DNA from: Enterobacter ludwigii
GTDB taxonomy: Bacteria; Pseudomonadota; Gammaproteobacteria; Enterobacterales; Enterobacteriaceae
Direction of reading: 5' to 3'
DNA length: 64,000 nt
Assembly: GCF_001750725.1 (NCBI RefSeq)
Contig: NZ_CP017279.1
Location: 558,001-622,000, forward strand
Positions 10,033 to 19,003 of this stretch are shown here, piece by piece. The position numbers were made by a program, and so were the translations under genes. Within the stretch, counting starts at the first letter, position 1; the number at the start of each line of letters is the position of its first letter. The notes beneath the pieces are model-generated. The model worked only from the letters and a program-made list of their open reading frames with translations, made no database searches and had not been told where the DNA came from.

Positions 10033-10140
10033 TGCTTTTGAAAACCGTTTTTTGGCGGCAATGCGACATTGTAGATCAAAGGGATAGGGAAGTCTTTGTG
10101 CAGGTTATCCGAAAAAACGGAGGGGCAGAGCCCTCCGGGG

Positions 10141-11613
10141 TTAATCGATTTTGCTCAGCAGGTACTGATAGCGTTCACCGTCGGGCACAAACTCGAGGCG
10201 ATGCGTAATGCAGGACGGGGCATCTTCGGCATGATGGGAAACGAACAGCAGCTGCGTTTCGCCTTCGCTAATCAGGACATCCACAAAACGCCGGATCAGC
10301 TGGCGGTTTAATGGGTCCAGCCCCTGTAGCGGTTCGTCGAGGATCAGAAGGGTCGGGTGTTTCACCAGCGCGCGAACGATCAGCGCCAGACGCTGCTGTC
10401 CCCATGAAAGGCTATGAAACGGCGCGTCAGCGACCCGGTTATCCATCCCCAGAATATCCAGCCACTGCTGGGCCAGCTTATGCTGTTTGTCCGAGACCGC
10501 CTGATAAATGCCGATGGAATCAAAATACCCGGACAGGATCACATTGCGCACCGTGGTGCTGACCCGGTAATCCAGATGCAGGCTGCTGCTGACATAGCCG
10601 ATATGCTTTTTGATATCCCAGATCGTTTCACCGCTTCCGCGGCGGCGGCCAAACAGGGTGAGATCGTTACTGTAGCCCTGAGGGTGATCGCCGGTGATCA
10701 GGCTCAGCAGCGTTGATTTTCCCGCGCCGTTGGGGCCAACAATTTGCCAGTGTTCACCCGGGTTGACCGTCCAGCTGAGATGATTAAGGATCGGTCGATC
10801 GTCATACGCTACCACGCCATCACGCAGTACGATGCGCGGCTGGTGGGGATCTAACGCGTGGCGGGCAGAAGGTGCGTCCGGTTCCGGCAGCGTGATGCCG
10901 TCCAGGTTTTCACTGTGCGCCAGCTGGGCAATTAACGCCTGCTTAAGTAACGCCGATTTTTCGCCGGTTTCAGTCAGGTTGCAGTCAGCGAGCACGCCAG
11001 CGTTCTGAATAAACTCAGGAATTTCATCAAAACGGTTAAGCACCAGTACCAGCGTATAGCCCTGCTGGTTAAGCGAGCCGAGCAGGGTGGCCAGCTGTGC
11101 GCGGGACTGCACGTCGAGACCGTCGAACGGTTCATCCAGAATCAACAGTTCCGGCTCGCTCATCAGCGCCTGACACAGCAGCGTTTTCCGGGTTTCACCG
11201 GTCGAGAGGTATTTAAAGCGCCGGTTCAGCAGGGAAGTGATGCCAAACTGTTCTGCCAGATACGCACAACGGGCAGGATTGTTGACCTCATCCTGAATAA
11301 TGTCTGCCGTCGTGCGGCCCGTATCCTCTTCGCCCGGGCTGAGTAAATCGGTGTTATTGCGCTGCCATTCATCGCTCACCAGCTTTTGCAGCTGTTCAAA
11401 TGACAGGCGCGTCAGGCGCGTAAAGTTACACTGGTATTCACCTTTAAGGTGCGCGAGCTCTCCGCTCAGCGCACGGGCCAGCGCTGATTTCCCGCTTCCG
11501 TTTGTACCGACAAACGCCCAGCTTTCACCGGCGCGTATTGTTAAATCAGAAATCGTCAGCGTTCGGGTGTCGCTAAGACGAAACGTGCCTTGCGAAATAT
11601 GCAATGATGACAT
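10141..11613 (-). CDS. modF: Duplicated ABC ATPase ModF
   Basis: ModF has two ABC ATPase domains in one 490-residue chain and no membrane part. Walker A motifs are GTNGSGKSA (about 37) and GPNGAGKST (about 293). Walker B segments are LLILDEPFDG and LLILDEPLQG. The signatures are LSTGETRK and LSWGQQRL. It resembles E. coli ModF (PhrA), cotranscribed with modE and tied to molybdenum by context; its exact role is not settled. It follows modE by 67 bp on the minus strand. Confidence 0.92.
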   Translation of the reverse strand: MSSLHISQGTFRLSDTRTLTISDLTIRAGESWAFVGTNGSGKSALARALSGELAHLKGEYQCNFTRLTRLSFEQLQKLVSDEWQRNNTDLLSPGEEDTGRTTADIIQDEVNNPARCAYLAEQFGITSLLNRRFKYLSTGETRKTLLCQALMSEPELLILDEPFDGLDVQSRAQLATLLGSLNQQGYTLVLVLNRFDEIPEFIQNAGVLADCNLTETGEKSALLKQALIAQLAHSENLDGITLPEPDAPSARHALDPHQPRIVLRDGVVAYDDRPILNHLSWTVNPGEHWQIVGPNGAGKSTLLSLITGDHPQGYSNDLTLFGRRRGSGETIWDIKKHIGYVSSSLHLDYRVSTTVRNVILSGYFDSIGIYQAVSDKQHKLAQQWLDILGMDNRVADAPFHSLSWGQQRLALIVRALVKHPTLLILDEPLQGLDPLNRQLIRRFVDVLISEGETQLLFVSHHAEDAPSCITHRLEFVPDGERYQYLLSKID

Positions 11614-11680
11614 GACTTATCCCATTTTTTGCAGCAACAGATGTCAGGGATACTCACTGTCGACACGCTTGTCAATGTGC

Positions 11681-12469
11681 TCAGCACAATGTGGCGATAA
11701 TCACCCGGTCGGCGTTGAAATATGCGGTCACCACAGCACCTTCTTCTAATTCTGCGGCATCGCTGAGGGGAAGGGTTGCGCAGAGTTCTTGCCCGTCCGG
11801 CAGGGTCATCAGTACTTCACACTGCTCTTCACCGCGTTCAACGTGGCGGATGGCACCGCGTAGCTGGTTATCAGCGGCTTTTGCTTTTTCGGCATCGGCA
11901 GTGATATTCACCCATGGCGCTTTCAGTAACACCAGCACCTCTTTACCTTCATTCAGCGCCAGCCGGTCTGCGCTTTGTGCGGTAATCGCGGCTTTCAGAC
12001 GGGTTGTTCCATCGGCAAGCAGGATCTCAATATGACGCTGCACCTGGGCGTTATCGCCCGCCATCACCGTACCAAACCACTGGTTACGGGCGCTGGTTTG
12101 CAGCGAAAAGCGGGAAATGGCAGCCAGCAGGCTGTCCAGCGGGAGATTATCGTCGTCACTTAACACATCAAACGCTTTTTGCTGGATCTGCGCCAGCAGA
12201 TCATACAGCTGAACCAGGCGCTGGCCGTAACGTGTCAGGATCGCACCTCCACCGCCTTTGCCGCCCGTGGCCCGGTCAACCAGCGTTTGCTCGCTCAGGG
12301 TGTTCATGTCGTTGATGGCATCCCAGGCGCTTTTATAGCTAATGCCAGCGTTCTTAGCCCCCTGGCTTATTGAACCGGTTTGTTCTATTTGTTTAAGCAG
12401 GGCGATACGTCGCGGATCGGCGAAAAGCTTCTGCTGTAGTCGTAGAGTGAGGAGAATTTCGGCCTGCAT
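11681..12469 (-). CDS. modE: Molybdate-responsive regulator ModE
   Basis: ModE is a dimeric DNA-binding protein that senses molybdate, represses modABC and activates moa and molybdoenzyme genes. The 262-residue protein has an N-terminal winged helix with [21 protein letters not shown] (about 25-45; LysR-like) and two C-terminal Mop/TOBE repeats that bind the oxyanion, the first near NQWFGTV and the second near GSTRLKA-type sequence in SADRLAL. The start at 12469 (MQAEILL) follows AGGACAG and gives the E. coli length. It is divergent from acrZ and modABC. ModE operators are visible at modA and moaA in this window. Confidence 0.95.
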   Translation of the reverse strand: MQAEILLTLRLQQKLFADPRRIALLKQIEQTGSISQGAKNAGISYKSAWDAINDMNTLSEQTLVDRATGGKGGGGAILTRYGQRLVQLYDLLAQIQQKAFDVLSDDDNLPLDSLLAAISRFSLQTSARNQWFGTVMAGDNAQVQRHIEILLADGTTRLKAAITAQSADRLALNEGKEVLVLLKAPWVNITADAEKAKAADNQLRGAIRHVERGEEQCEVLMTLPDGQELCATLPLSDAAELEEGAVVTAYFNADRVIIATLC

Positions 12470-12596
12470 AACACTGTCCTGGCAAAAAGTGCATTGTGAC
12501 CCAAATGGCGAAGGTCGCAAAGGGCACCGCACAAAAGGGGATGTTTTTCTCACTTTTCAGGGTAGAATAAGCCATTCACAATATCTGGAGAAAACC

Positions 12597-12746
12597 ATGT
12601 TGGAATTGTTGAAAAGTCTGGTATTCGCCGTGATCATGGTACCAGTAGTGATGGCCGTTATCCTCGGTGCCATCTACGGCCTGGGTGAAGTGTTCAACGT
12701 ATTTTCGAACATTGGTCACAGAGACCAGGCTAAAAAGCAGCATTAA
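12597..12746 (+). CDS. acrZ: AcrAB-TolC accessory small membrane protein AcrZ
   Basis: This 49-residue protein ([10 protein letters not shown]...) matches E. coli AcrZ (YbhT), which packs against AcrB in the inner membrane and changes which drugs the AcrAB-TolC pump exports. One long hydrophobic helix (about residues 8-30) is followed by a short polar tail ending in KKQH. The start is placed by homology and by the TGGAGAAAACC ribosome site just before it; the open frame extends further upstream through the modE leader without meaning. A strong terminator follows at once. Confidence 0.93.
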   Translation: MLELLKSLVFAVIMVPVVMAVILGAIYGLGEVFNVFSNIGHRDQAKKQH

Positions 12747-12757
12747 TTTCCCCCCGA

Positions 12758-12784
12758 AACGCCCGGCTTGCCCGGGCGTTTTGC
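12758..12784 (+). terminator. Terminator of acrZ
   Basis: Nine-base arms AACGCCCGG and CCGGGCGTT around a 5-base loop are followed by TTG. The hairpin lies 11 bp after the acrZ stop. Confidence 0.85.
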
Positions 12785-12882
12785 TCTCAAGTATTTCCCT
12801 TTCTCGCCGATATTATTTAAAGCATCAGCTTGCTGTACCCCTTGAGCGGTAAGATTTAACGCTGGGATCTCCCCGGAGTTAC

Positions 12883-12906
12883 CGTTATATTAGTGTGTAT
12901 ATAACG
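12883..12906 (+). promoter_or_regulatory. ModE operator of modABC
   Basis: The arms CGTTATAT and ATATAACG are perfect inverted repeats separated by eight bases. They overlap the likely modA promoter, 20 bp before the start codon. The site matches the known ModE operator of E. coli modA in form and place, so repression by ModE-molybdate is expected. Confidence 0.9.
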
Positions 12907-12925
12907 ATACTCACAGGAGCTACAA

Positions 12926-13699
12926 ATGGCACGTACATGGGTACGCCTTTTCGCAGGGGCAACGCTGACACTTTCGCTGAGCGGACACGCGCTGGCTAAC
13001 GAGGGTAAAATTACCGTCTTTGCGGCGGCGTCGTTGACTAACGCGATGCAGGATATTGCGACAGCGTATAAAAAAGAGAAGAACGTCGAGGTGGTCTCCT
13101 CTTTTGCTTCTTCATCGACGCTGGCACGTCAGATTGAAGCGGGAGCGCCGGCCGATCTGTTCATCTCTGCAGACCAGAAGTGGATGGATTACGCGGCTGA
13201 AAAGAAATCGATTGATGCGACAACCCGCGAAACATTGCTGGGGAATAGCCTCGTCGTGGTGGCGCCGAAAGCCAGTAAGCAAGGCGAAATCACTATCAAC
13301 AACGAGACCCCCTGGACCCGGTTGCTGATCGGAGGACGCCTGGCCGTTGGCGATCCGGAGCATGTACCGGCGGGGATCTACGCCAAAGAAGCATTGCAAA
13401 AACTGGGTGCCTGGGAGACGTTATCGCCCACACTGGCTCCGGCTGAAGATGTGCGCGGTGCTCTGGCGCTGGTTGAACGTAATGAAGCGCCGCTGGGGAT
13501 AGTCTACGGGTCGGACGCCGTCGCCAGTAAAGGGGTGAAAGTGGTTGGTACGTTCCCGGAAGACTCCCACAAGAAAGTGGAATATCCTGTTGCAATTGTT
13601 GATGGACATAAAAATGCGACCGTGACGGCCTTCAGCGAATACCTGAAGGGACCCGAAGCGTCCGCAATCTTTAAACGTTACGGATTTACGACTCACTAA
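12926..13699 (+). CDS. modA: Molybdate-binding periplasmic protein ModA
   Basis: ModA captures molybdate (and tungstate) in the periplasm and passes it to ModBC. The 257-residue precursor has a signal peptide cleaved after HALA-N (about residue 24). The mature part has the anion-binding loops FAAASLTNAM and SFASSSTLARQI and the later VGDPEHVPAGIYA and APAEDVRGALALVE. It is the first gene of modABC, directly behind a ModE operator. Its stop overlaps the modB start (TAATG). Confidence 0.97.
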   Translation: MARTWVRLFAGATLTLSLSGHALANEGKITVFAAASLTNAMQDIATAYKKEKNVEVVSSFASSSTLARQIEAGAPADLFISADQKWMDYAAEKKSIDATTRETLLGNSLVVVAPKASKQGEITINNETPWTRLLIGGRLAVGDPEHVPAGIYAKEALQKLGAWETLSPTLAPAEDVRGALALVERNEAPLGIVYGSDAVASKGVKVVGTFPEDSHKKVEYPVAIVDGHKNATVTAFSEYLKGPEASAIFKRYGFTTH

Positions 13700-14388
13700 T
13701 GATATTGACCGATCCTGAATGGCAGGCTGTCCTGCTGAGCCTGAAAGTCTCTTCCCTGGCGGTTGCGCTGAGTTTGCCCTTTGGGATCTTCTTTGCCTGG
13801 TTACTGGTTCGCTGTAGGTTTCCCGGCAAAGCCCTGCTGGATAGCGTTCTTCATCTTCCCCTCGTGTTGCCACCGGTGGTGGTTGGTTACCTGCTGCTGG
13901 TGTCGATGGGGCGGCGCGGTTTTATTGGCGAATGGTTATATGACTGGTTTGGGCTGACGTTTGCGTTTAGCTGGCGAGGGGCGGTACTGGCGGCGGCGGT
14001 GATGTCATTCCCGCTGATGGTGAGGGCCATTCGCCTGGCGCTGGAAGGGGTTGATATCAAACTGGAACAGGCTGCCCGCACGCTGGGTGCCGGGCGCTGG
14101 CGCGTCTTTTTCACCATCACGCTCCCGCTTACGCTGCCGGGCATTATTGTCGGCACGGTACTGGCGTTCGCCCGCTCGCTGGGTGAGTTTGGTGCCACGA
14201 TTACCTTTGTGTCGAATATCCCCGGTGAGACGCGGACGATCCCGTCAGCAATGTACACCCTGATCCAGACGCCGGGTGGAGAAGGTGCCGCGGCGCGGCT
14301 GTGCATCATCTCAATTGTGCTGGCGCTGGTCTCGCTGCTGGTTTCGGAATGGCTGGCGCGACTCAGTCGCGAGCGGATGGGGAAATAG
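13699..14388 (+). CDS. modB: Molybdate ABC transporter permease ModB
   Basis: ModB is the inner-membrane channel of the molybdate importer. It has 229 residues and about five hydrophobic helices. The cytoplasmic EAA loop that contacts ModC is visible as [16 protein letters not shown] (about 118-133) followed by PLTLPGI. It overlaps modA by one base and sits 2 bp before modC, so the three are translated together. Confidence 0.97.
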   Translation: MILTDPEWQAVLLSLKVSSLAVALSLPFGIFFAWLLVRCRFPGKALLDSVLHLPLVLPPVVVGYLLLVSMGRRGFIGEWLYDWFGLTFAFSWRGAVLAAAVMSFPLMVRAIRLALEGVDIKLEQAARTLGAGRWRVFFTITLPLTLPGIIVGTVLAFARSLGEFGATITFVSNIPGETRTIPSAMYTLIQTPGGEGAAARLCIISIVLALVSLLVSEWLARLSRERMGK

Positions 14389-14390
14389 TC

Positions 14391-15449
14391 ATGCTCGAAC
14401 TTCAGTTCACCCAGACGCTGGGAAATCATACCCTGACCCTTAACGAGACGCTGCCTGCGAGCGGCATTACCGCCATCTTTGGCGTATCAGGTGCAGGGAA
14501 AACCTCATTGATCAATGCCATCAGCGGACTGACGCGGCCGCAGTCCGGACGGATTGTGCTCAACGATCGTGTCTTAAACGACGTTGAGAACAAAATTTAC
14601 CTGGCACCGGATAAGCGGCGAATTGGTTATGTTTTTCAGGATGCGCGATTATTTCCGCATTACAGCGTGCGCGGTAATCTTCGCTACGGCATGGCCAAAA
14701 GCATGGCCGCGCAATTTGATAAGCTGGTGGCGCTGCTGGGCATTGAGTCACTGCTGGACCGGCTCCCTTCATCGCTTTCTGGTGGTGAAAAACAGCGCGT
14801 GGCGATAGGCCGCGCGTTGCTCACCGCGCCAGAACTGCTGTTGCTCGACGAACCGCTGGCCTCGCTGGATATTCCGCGAAAACGTGAACTGCTGCCCTAT
14901 CTTCAGCGCCTTGCGCGTGAAATCAATATCCCGATGCTCTACGTCAGCCACTCGCTGGATGAGATCCTGCATCTGGCCGATAAAGTGCTGGTACTGGAAG
15001 AGGGCAGCGTTAAGGCATTCGGTCATCTGGAAGAGGTGTGGGGCAGCAGCGTGATGCACCCGTGGTTACCGAAGGAGCAGCAGAGCAGCATCCTTAAGGT
15101 GAGCGTGCTGGAACACCACCCGCACTATGCGATGACCGCACTGGCGCTGGGCGACCAGCATTTGTGGGTCAACAAAATCGACAAACCGCTGCAGTCTGCG
15201 TTGCGTATACGTATTCAGGCTTCAGATGTCTCTCTGGTGCTGCAAGCGCCGCTGCAGACCAGTATTCGCAATATCCTGCGCGCGAAAGTGGCGGAGTGTT
15301 TTGATGATAACGGTCAGGTTGAGGTGAAGCTCGAGGTGGGCAGCAAGACGCTCTGGGCGCGCATCAGTCCGTGGGCCAGAGATGAGTTAGGGATCAAGCC
15401 TGGCCTGTGGCTTTACGCGCAAATCAAGAGCGTCTCCATCACCACCTGA
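14391..15449 (+). CDS. modC: Molybdate ABC transporter ATPase ModC
   Basis: ModC supplies ATP energy to ModB. The 352-residue chain has Walker [10 protein letters not shown] (about 31), signature [16 protein letters not shown] (about 127), Walker [13 protein letters not shown] and the switch histidine in [10 protein letters not shown]-terminal Mop/TOBE domain (about 290-350) senses molybdate and can regulate transport. The start at 14391 (MLELQF) is chosen by homology; a longer frame starts inside modB. The stop codon abuts the stop of convergent ybhA with no gap. Confidence 0.96.
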   Translation: MLELQFTQTLGNHTLTLNETLPASGITAIFGVSGAGKTSLINAISGLTRPQSGRIVLNDRVLNDVENKIYLAPDKRRIGYVFQDARLFPHYSVRGNLRYGMAKSMAAQFDKLVALLGIESLLDRLPSSLSGGEKQRVAIGRALLTAPELLLLDEPLASLDIPRKRELLPYLQRLAREINIPMLYVSHSLDEILHLADKVLVLEEGSVKAFGHLEEVWGSSVMHPWLPKEQQSSILKVSVLEHHPHYAMTALALGDQHLWVNKIDKPLQSALRIRIQASDVSLVLQAPLQTSIRNILRAKVAECFDDNGQVEVKLEVGSKTLWARISPWARDELGIKPGLWLYAQIKSVSITT

Positions 15450-16268
15450 TTACAGCAGGTGGGTATAAATATACTGCGCGATGCTGTCGGTGGTGTTATC
15501 ACCAATCACGACGTTAGCACGCGCTTTTACCGCATCGTCGGCGTTGCCCATTGCCACGCCTGTACCGGCGGCCTCCAGCATGCTGATGTCGTTGTAGTTA
15601 TCGCCAAAGGCAATCACATCCTGCATTGACCCGCCCTGAGACTCCACGAACTGTGTCAGACGTTTGCCTTTGCTGTTGCCTTTGCGGGCGATATCGACCT
15701 GGTCGTGCCAGGACCACTCGCACTCCAGACCCAGCGTTTGTTCAACGTGCGTCGCGAAGGCATTCAGTTTGGTGGTATCTTCATCCGTCAGCGCAAATTT
15801 CCAGATAGCATCGACATCCTGAGCCGCCTGGCGCAGGGAGGAAACCTGGGTAAAGACCGGACGCTGCGCTTCAGGCAGAGACAGTGCCCAGTTGCTGGTG
15901 CGGATCACGTGGCCTGTCGGACGTTCATACACCATTGCGTTATCCACGTACATCAGGCCGTGAATGGCATGCTCATCAAGCAGATCAATCAATTGCAGCG
16001 CCTGAGGCACGGGCAGCGGATCGGATTCTAAAACCTTTTTTGCCTGATAATCATACAAATAAGTGCCATTACAACAAATTGCAGGTGTATCTAACGCCAG
16101 TGCCTGATAAAAAGGATGAATGGCAACGTGATGTCGACCCGTTACGATAAGGAGTTGATATCCCACTTCCTGCGCGCGTTTGAGTGCTTCAAGGGAAGAG
16201 GGGAGAAGGGTTTTCTGCGGAGTAAGTAAGGTACCGTCTAAATCCAGAGCAATTACACGCGAGGTCAT
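15450..16268 (-). CDS. ybhA: HAD-family phosphatase YbhA
   Basis: YbhA is a Cof-type haloacid dehalogenase phosphatase. The E. coli protein acts on pyridoxal phosphate and some sugar phosphates; the true substrate in the cell is unclear. The 272-residue chain has the nucleophile motif LDLDGTLL near the N-terminus, TGR in motif II, a lysine in KGKRLTQFV and motif IV in AFGDNYNDISMLEAAG (about 214). It converges on modC and is divergent from pgl. Confidence 0.93.
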   Translation of the reverse strand: MTSRVIALDLDGTLLTPQKTLLPSSLEALKRAQEVGYQLLIVTGRHHVAIHPFYQALALDTPAICCNGTYLYDYQAKKVLESDPLPVPQALQLIDLLDEHAIHGLMYVDNAMVYERPTGHVIRTSNWALSLPEAQRPVFTQVSSLRQAAQDVDAIWKFALTDEDTTKLNAFATHVEQTLGLECEWSWHDQVDIARKGNSKGKRLTQFVESQGGSMQDVIAFGDNYNDISMLEAAGTGVAMGNADDAVKARANVVIGDNTTDSIAQYIYTHLL

Positions 16269-16408
16269 TTGTTTTTCCGGGTTAATATTGAATTTACGTT
16301 CTGAAGGGATGGTACACCGAGAGGCAAAGGCTTCAAAATTCCCGATGACAATTCAGCATTCACCGTCAAAAGTTAACTACTTTCATGCGCAGTGAGGAGT
16401 GAATATTC

Positions 16409-17404
16409 ATGAAACAAACCGTTTATACCGCCAGTCCTGAAAGCCAGCAGATCCACGTCTGGCGTTTAAATACCGAGGGTACCCTCACGCTGGTTCAGGT
16501 TGTTGATGTGCCAGGTCAGGTGCAGCCGATGGTTATCAGCCCGGATAAACGTTTCTTGTACGTGGGTGTGCGCCCGGAGTTTCGCGTGCTGGCCTACCGT
16601 ATCTCGCCGGACGACGGCGCGCTGACTTACACTGCGGAAGCACCTTTACCGGGCAGCCCAACGCATATCTCCACCGATCGCAAAGGCAACTTCATCTTCA
16701 GCGGCTCTTACAATGCCGGCTGTGTCAGCGTAACGCGCCTGGAAGCGGGCCTACCGGTTGAAACCGTGGATGTGGTTGACGGGCTGGAAGGTTGCCACTC
16801 GGCGAATATTTCTCCGGATAACCGTACGCTGTGGGTCCCTGCGCTGAAACAGGATCGTATCTGCCTGTTTACCCTGAGCGATGACGGTCACCTGGTGGCG
16901 CAGAATCCTGCAGAAGTGACCACCGTTGAGGGCGCGGGCCCGCGCCATCTGGTGTTCCACCCGAACCAACAGTACGCCTATGTGGTGAACGAGCTGAACA
17001 GTTCTGTGGACGTATGGGAACTGAAAGATCCTAACGGCAAGATTGAGTGCGTGCAGACGCTGGATATGATGCCGTCTGACTTCTCTGACACCCGCTGGGC
17101 GGCTGATATTCACATCACACCGGATGGGCGTCATCTGTATGCCTGCGACCGTACCTCCAGCCTGATTACGGTATTCAGCGTTTCTGAAGACGGTAGCGTG
17201 CTGGCGATTGAAGGTTTCCAGCCTACCGAAACCCAGCCACGCGGGTTTAATATCGATCACAGCGGTAAATACCTGATTGCGGCGGGGCAAAAATCCCACC
17301 ACATCGCGCTATACGAAATCAAAGGTGCGCAGGGGCTGCTGGAAGAGAAAGGGCGTTACGCCGTCGGCCAGGGGCCAATGTGGGTGGTGGTAAACGCACA
17401 CTAA
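16409..17404 (+). CDS. pgl: 6-phosphogluconolactonase Pgl (YbhE)
   Basis: Pgl hydrolyses 6-phosphogluconolactone to 6-phosphogluconate in the oxidative pentose phosphate pathway. The 331-residue chain is a seven-bladed propeller of the YbhE type, not related to the DevB-type enzyme. Repeated blade motifs such as [18 protein letters not shown] and [12 protein letters not shown] are visible about every 45-50 residues. Length and sequence match E. coli Pgl. It is a single-gene unit with a strong terminator right after it. Confidence 0.95.
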   Translation: MKQTVYTASPESQQIHVWRLNTEGTLTLVQVVDVPGQVQPMVISPDKRFLYVGVRPEFRVLAYRISPDDGALTYTAEAPLPGSPTHISTDRKGNFIFSGSYNAGCVSVTRLEAGLPVETVDVVDGLEGCHSANISPDNRTLWVPALKQDRICLFTLSDDGHLVAQNPAEVTTVEGAGPRHLVFHPNQQYAYVVNELNSSVDVWELKDPNGKIECVQTLDMMPSDFSDTRWAADIHITPDGRHLYACDRTSSLITVFSVSEDGSVLAIEGFQPTETQPRGFNIDHSGKYLIAAGQKSHHIALYEIKGAQGLLEEKGRYAVGQGPMWVVVNAH

Positions 17405-17415
17405 AAGGCTTAAAA

Positions 17416-17445
17416 CAAAAAACCTCGCAAATGCGAGGTTTTTTT
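17416..17445. terminator. Bidirectional terminator between pgl and ybhC
   Basis: Eight-base arms AACCTCGC and GCGAGGTT with loop AAAT are flanked by A residues on the left and five further T residues on the right. It serves pgl and probably convergent ybhC. Confidence 0.9.
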
Positions 17446-17447
17446 AT

Positions 17448-17465
17448 GCCCGGTGGGCACCGGGC
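17448..17465. repeat. REP-like palindrome
   Basis: Arms GCCCGGT and ACCGGGC around GGGC form a short GC-rich hairpin of the kind seen in enterobacterial REP units. It lies between the pgl terminator and the end of ybhC. Membership in a repeat family is inferred from form only. Confidence 0.5.
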
Positions 17466-17495
17466 GAGTACAGCAAAAGACATCAACGCATTCTT

Positions 17496-18779
17496 TTATT
17501 GCTTAGGCTCAGCAACCACTTTGCTACCCAGACCGCGGTTGTTGTATTCCCACATGCGGTTGAAGTTAGCGTCATTCAGGTTGCGCTGCACGTTACCTTT
17601 ATCATCCACGCTACCGGTATTGCCGGAGAAAGGACGTTTGGAGATAGCGGCATCGGCCCATGGCTTAGCCATGTTGAAACCTTCGTTGATCACGCTGTCA
17701 CGAATAACAACCTGACCGTTGGTGGCAGAGTCCACATCCAGCGAGCGGCCCAGCTGCGCGACGCCGTCACCGGACGCGTTAAAGCGGCTGTTAACCGCCA
17801 GGAAGCCGTAGAACAGGTTAGATTGCGTGGCAGGGGCAAACACATAACCTTCCTGCTGAGTGCGTGAATTCACCACGCGGAAATCGGTGTTCTCAAACAC
17901 CACCGCGCCGCGACCGGAGACCAGATCCACGTCACCTTCAACGTAGCTTTTAATGACCAGCGTACGGGTCAGACGGTTATTCTGCAGCGTGTTCTGAACA
18001 CCGCTGTTCGTCACGAAGAAGGTGTTCTGACGGCCGAGAATATTCACGTTGTTGATCTGCACTTTATCGCCATCGCTACGCAGTGCAACGGCCTGGTGGT
18101 TACCCGCATCAACGCTATCGCCCAGGGTATTCTGAATGGTCAGGTTCTGCAGCTGCAGGCCATTATTCTGAGACCAGACGACCGCCGAACACATCACGCC
18201 GATGGTGGCAGCACGCTTGCTCTGGCAGTTGTCAAACATGTACCACGCCGGTTTGCCTGGCATGTATTTACCCGCCGGGTTGACCAGGCGACGCCAGGTG
18301 TTGCTGTCGATTTCAGAATCAATCGCCAGACCAATTTTCACGTCGACCGCTTTCTCGCCTGTCCCGTAGAGGGTGATGCTGCCCGGTGCTGCCGGAACGT
18401 AAACGGTGCCTTCATATTCCCCAGGCAGGATCGCGATGTACTGGCGAGAGGCGCTGTGTTTGGTGATAGCCGCGTCAACCGCAGCCTGAATCGTTGTGTG
18501 GGTCACGCCCTGCGTACCTGCCGGACCGACAACGAAGTCAGGTTGTTTCGGCAGGTTAATAGAAGACGGTGTCCACGGCGCAGCGTTAGGGTCCATCGCC
18601 GAGAAGTAGTGTGCACGGTCAAAGTTCTTCGCTTCATCAGCGGACAAAATCGGGCGAGAGGCGGTACCCGGTGCAACCTGCTCAGAAGGCTGCTGGTCCG
18701 GTGGGGTAGAACTGCATGCGGATAATGTCACGCCAAAGGCGAGCGCTAACGCCAGACGGGAAATCCTGGAAATGTTCAA
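17496..18779 (-). CDS. ybhC: Outer-membrane lipoprotein YbhC, pectinesterase fold
   Basis: YbhC is a lipoprotein with a pectin methylesterase-type beta helix. The E. coli homologue sits in the outer membrane and has been described as a thioesterase rather than a true pectinesterase. The 427-residue precursor has a signal sequence with lipobox LSAC (cysteine at 22). The beta-helix core carries HTTIQAAVDAAI (about 95), the catalytic-region motif GRQNTFFVT and YVEGDVDLVSGRGAVVFEN. It reads away from the attB site and the hut genes. Confidence 0.92.
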   Translation of the reverse strand: MNISRISRLALALAFGVTLSACSSTPPDQQPSEQVAPGTASRPILSADEAKNFDRAHYFSAMDPNAAPWTPSSINLPKQPDFVVGPAGTQGVTHTTIQAAVDAAITKHSASRQYIAILPGEYEGTVYVPAAPGSITLYGTGEKAVDVKIGLAIDSEIDSNTWRRLVNPAGKYMPGKPAWYMFDNCQSKRAATIGVMCSAVVWSQNNGLQLQNLTIQNTLGDSVDAGNHQAVALRSDGDKVQINNVNILGRQNTFFVTNSGVQNTLQNNRLTRTLVIKSYVEGDVDLVSGRGAVVFENTDFRVVNSRTQQEGYVFAPATQSNLFYGFLAVNSRFNASGDGVAQLGRSLDVDSATNGQVVIRDSVINEGFNMAKPWADAAISKRPFSGNTGSVDDKGNVQRNLNDANFNRMWEYNNRGLGSKVVAEPKQ

Positions 18780-18828
18780 GGTAAAGCTCCTGGGTATGCA
18801 AGTCTTAACGGGATAGACGAAATAGCCT

Positions 18829-18843
18829 GCTTTTTTATACTAA
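18829..18843 (+). other. Phage lambda attB core sequence
   Basis: GCTTTTTTATACTAA is identical to the 15-bp common core O of the lambda attachment site, and flanking bases also match the E. coli site. It lies just upstream of ybhC, the same place as in E. coli (between ybhC and ybhB). No prophage is inserted; the hut genes follow on the right instead. Confidence 0.9.
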
Positions 18844-18943
18844 GTTGAGCGAAACGGGAAGATAAAAAGGGTAAAAGATGCATTTTTTACCCGCGGGAGG
18901 CGGGAAAGTCATCACAAATAAATAACATTTTCCGCCAGAGCGG

Positions 18944-18981
18944 TTGACAGCAGGGGGCAGATGAAAATAAATGTCTATACA
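18944..18981 (+). promoter_or_regulatory. Putative hutIGC promoter with HutC-like operator
   Basis: TTGACA at 18944-18949 is a perfect -35 hexamer. An AT-rich -10 candidate lies near 18967-18973 with no strong consensus. The operator-like TGTCTATACA at 18972-18981 overlaps the likely start of transcription and is the same 10-mer found in the hutU promoter. Repression by HutC until urocanate is present is the known logic of this system; the exact boxes are inferred. Confidence 0.6.
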
Positions 18982-19003
18982 ACCCATGACAAGTGGAATG
19001 CCC

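Noticed and set aside
12470..12596. A MarA/SoxS/Rob box before acrZ
   Set aside because: GCAC followed by AAAA-like bases is present but the spacing does not fit the marbox well enough to call.
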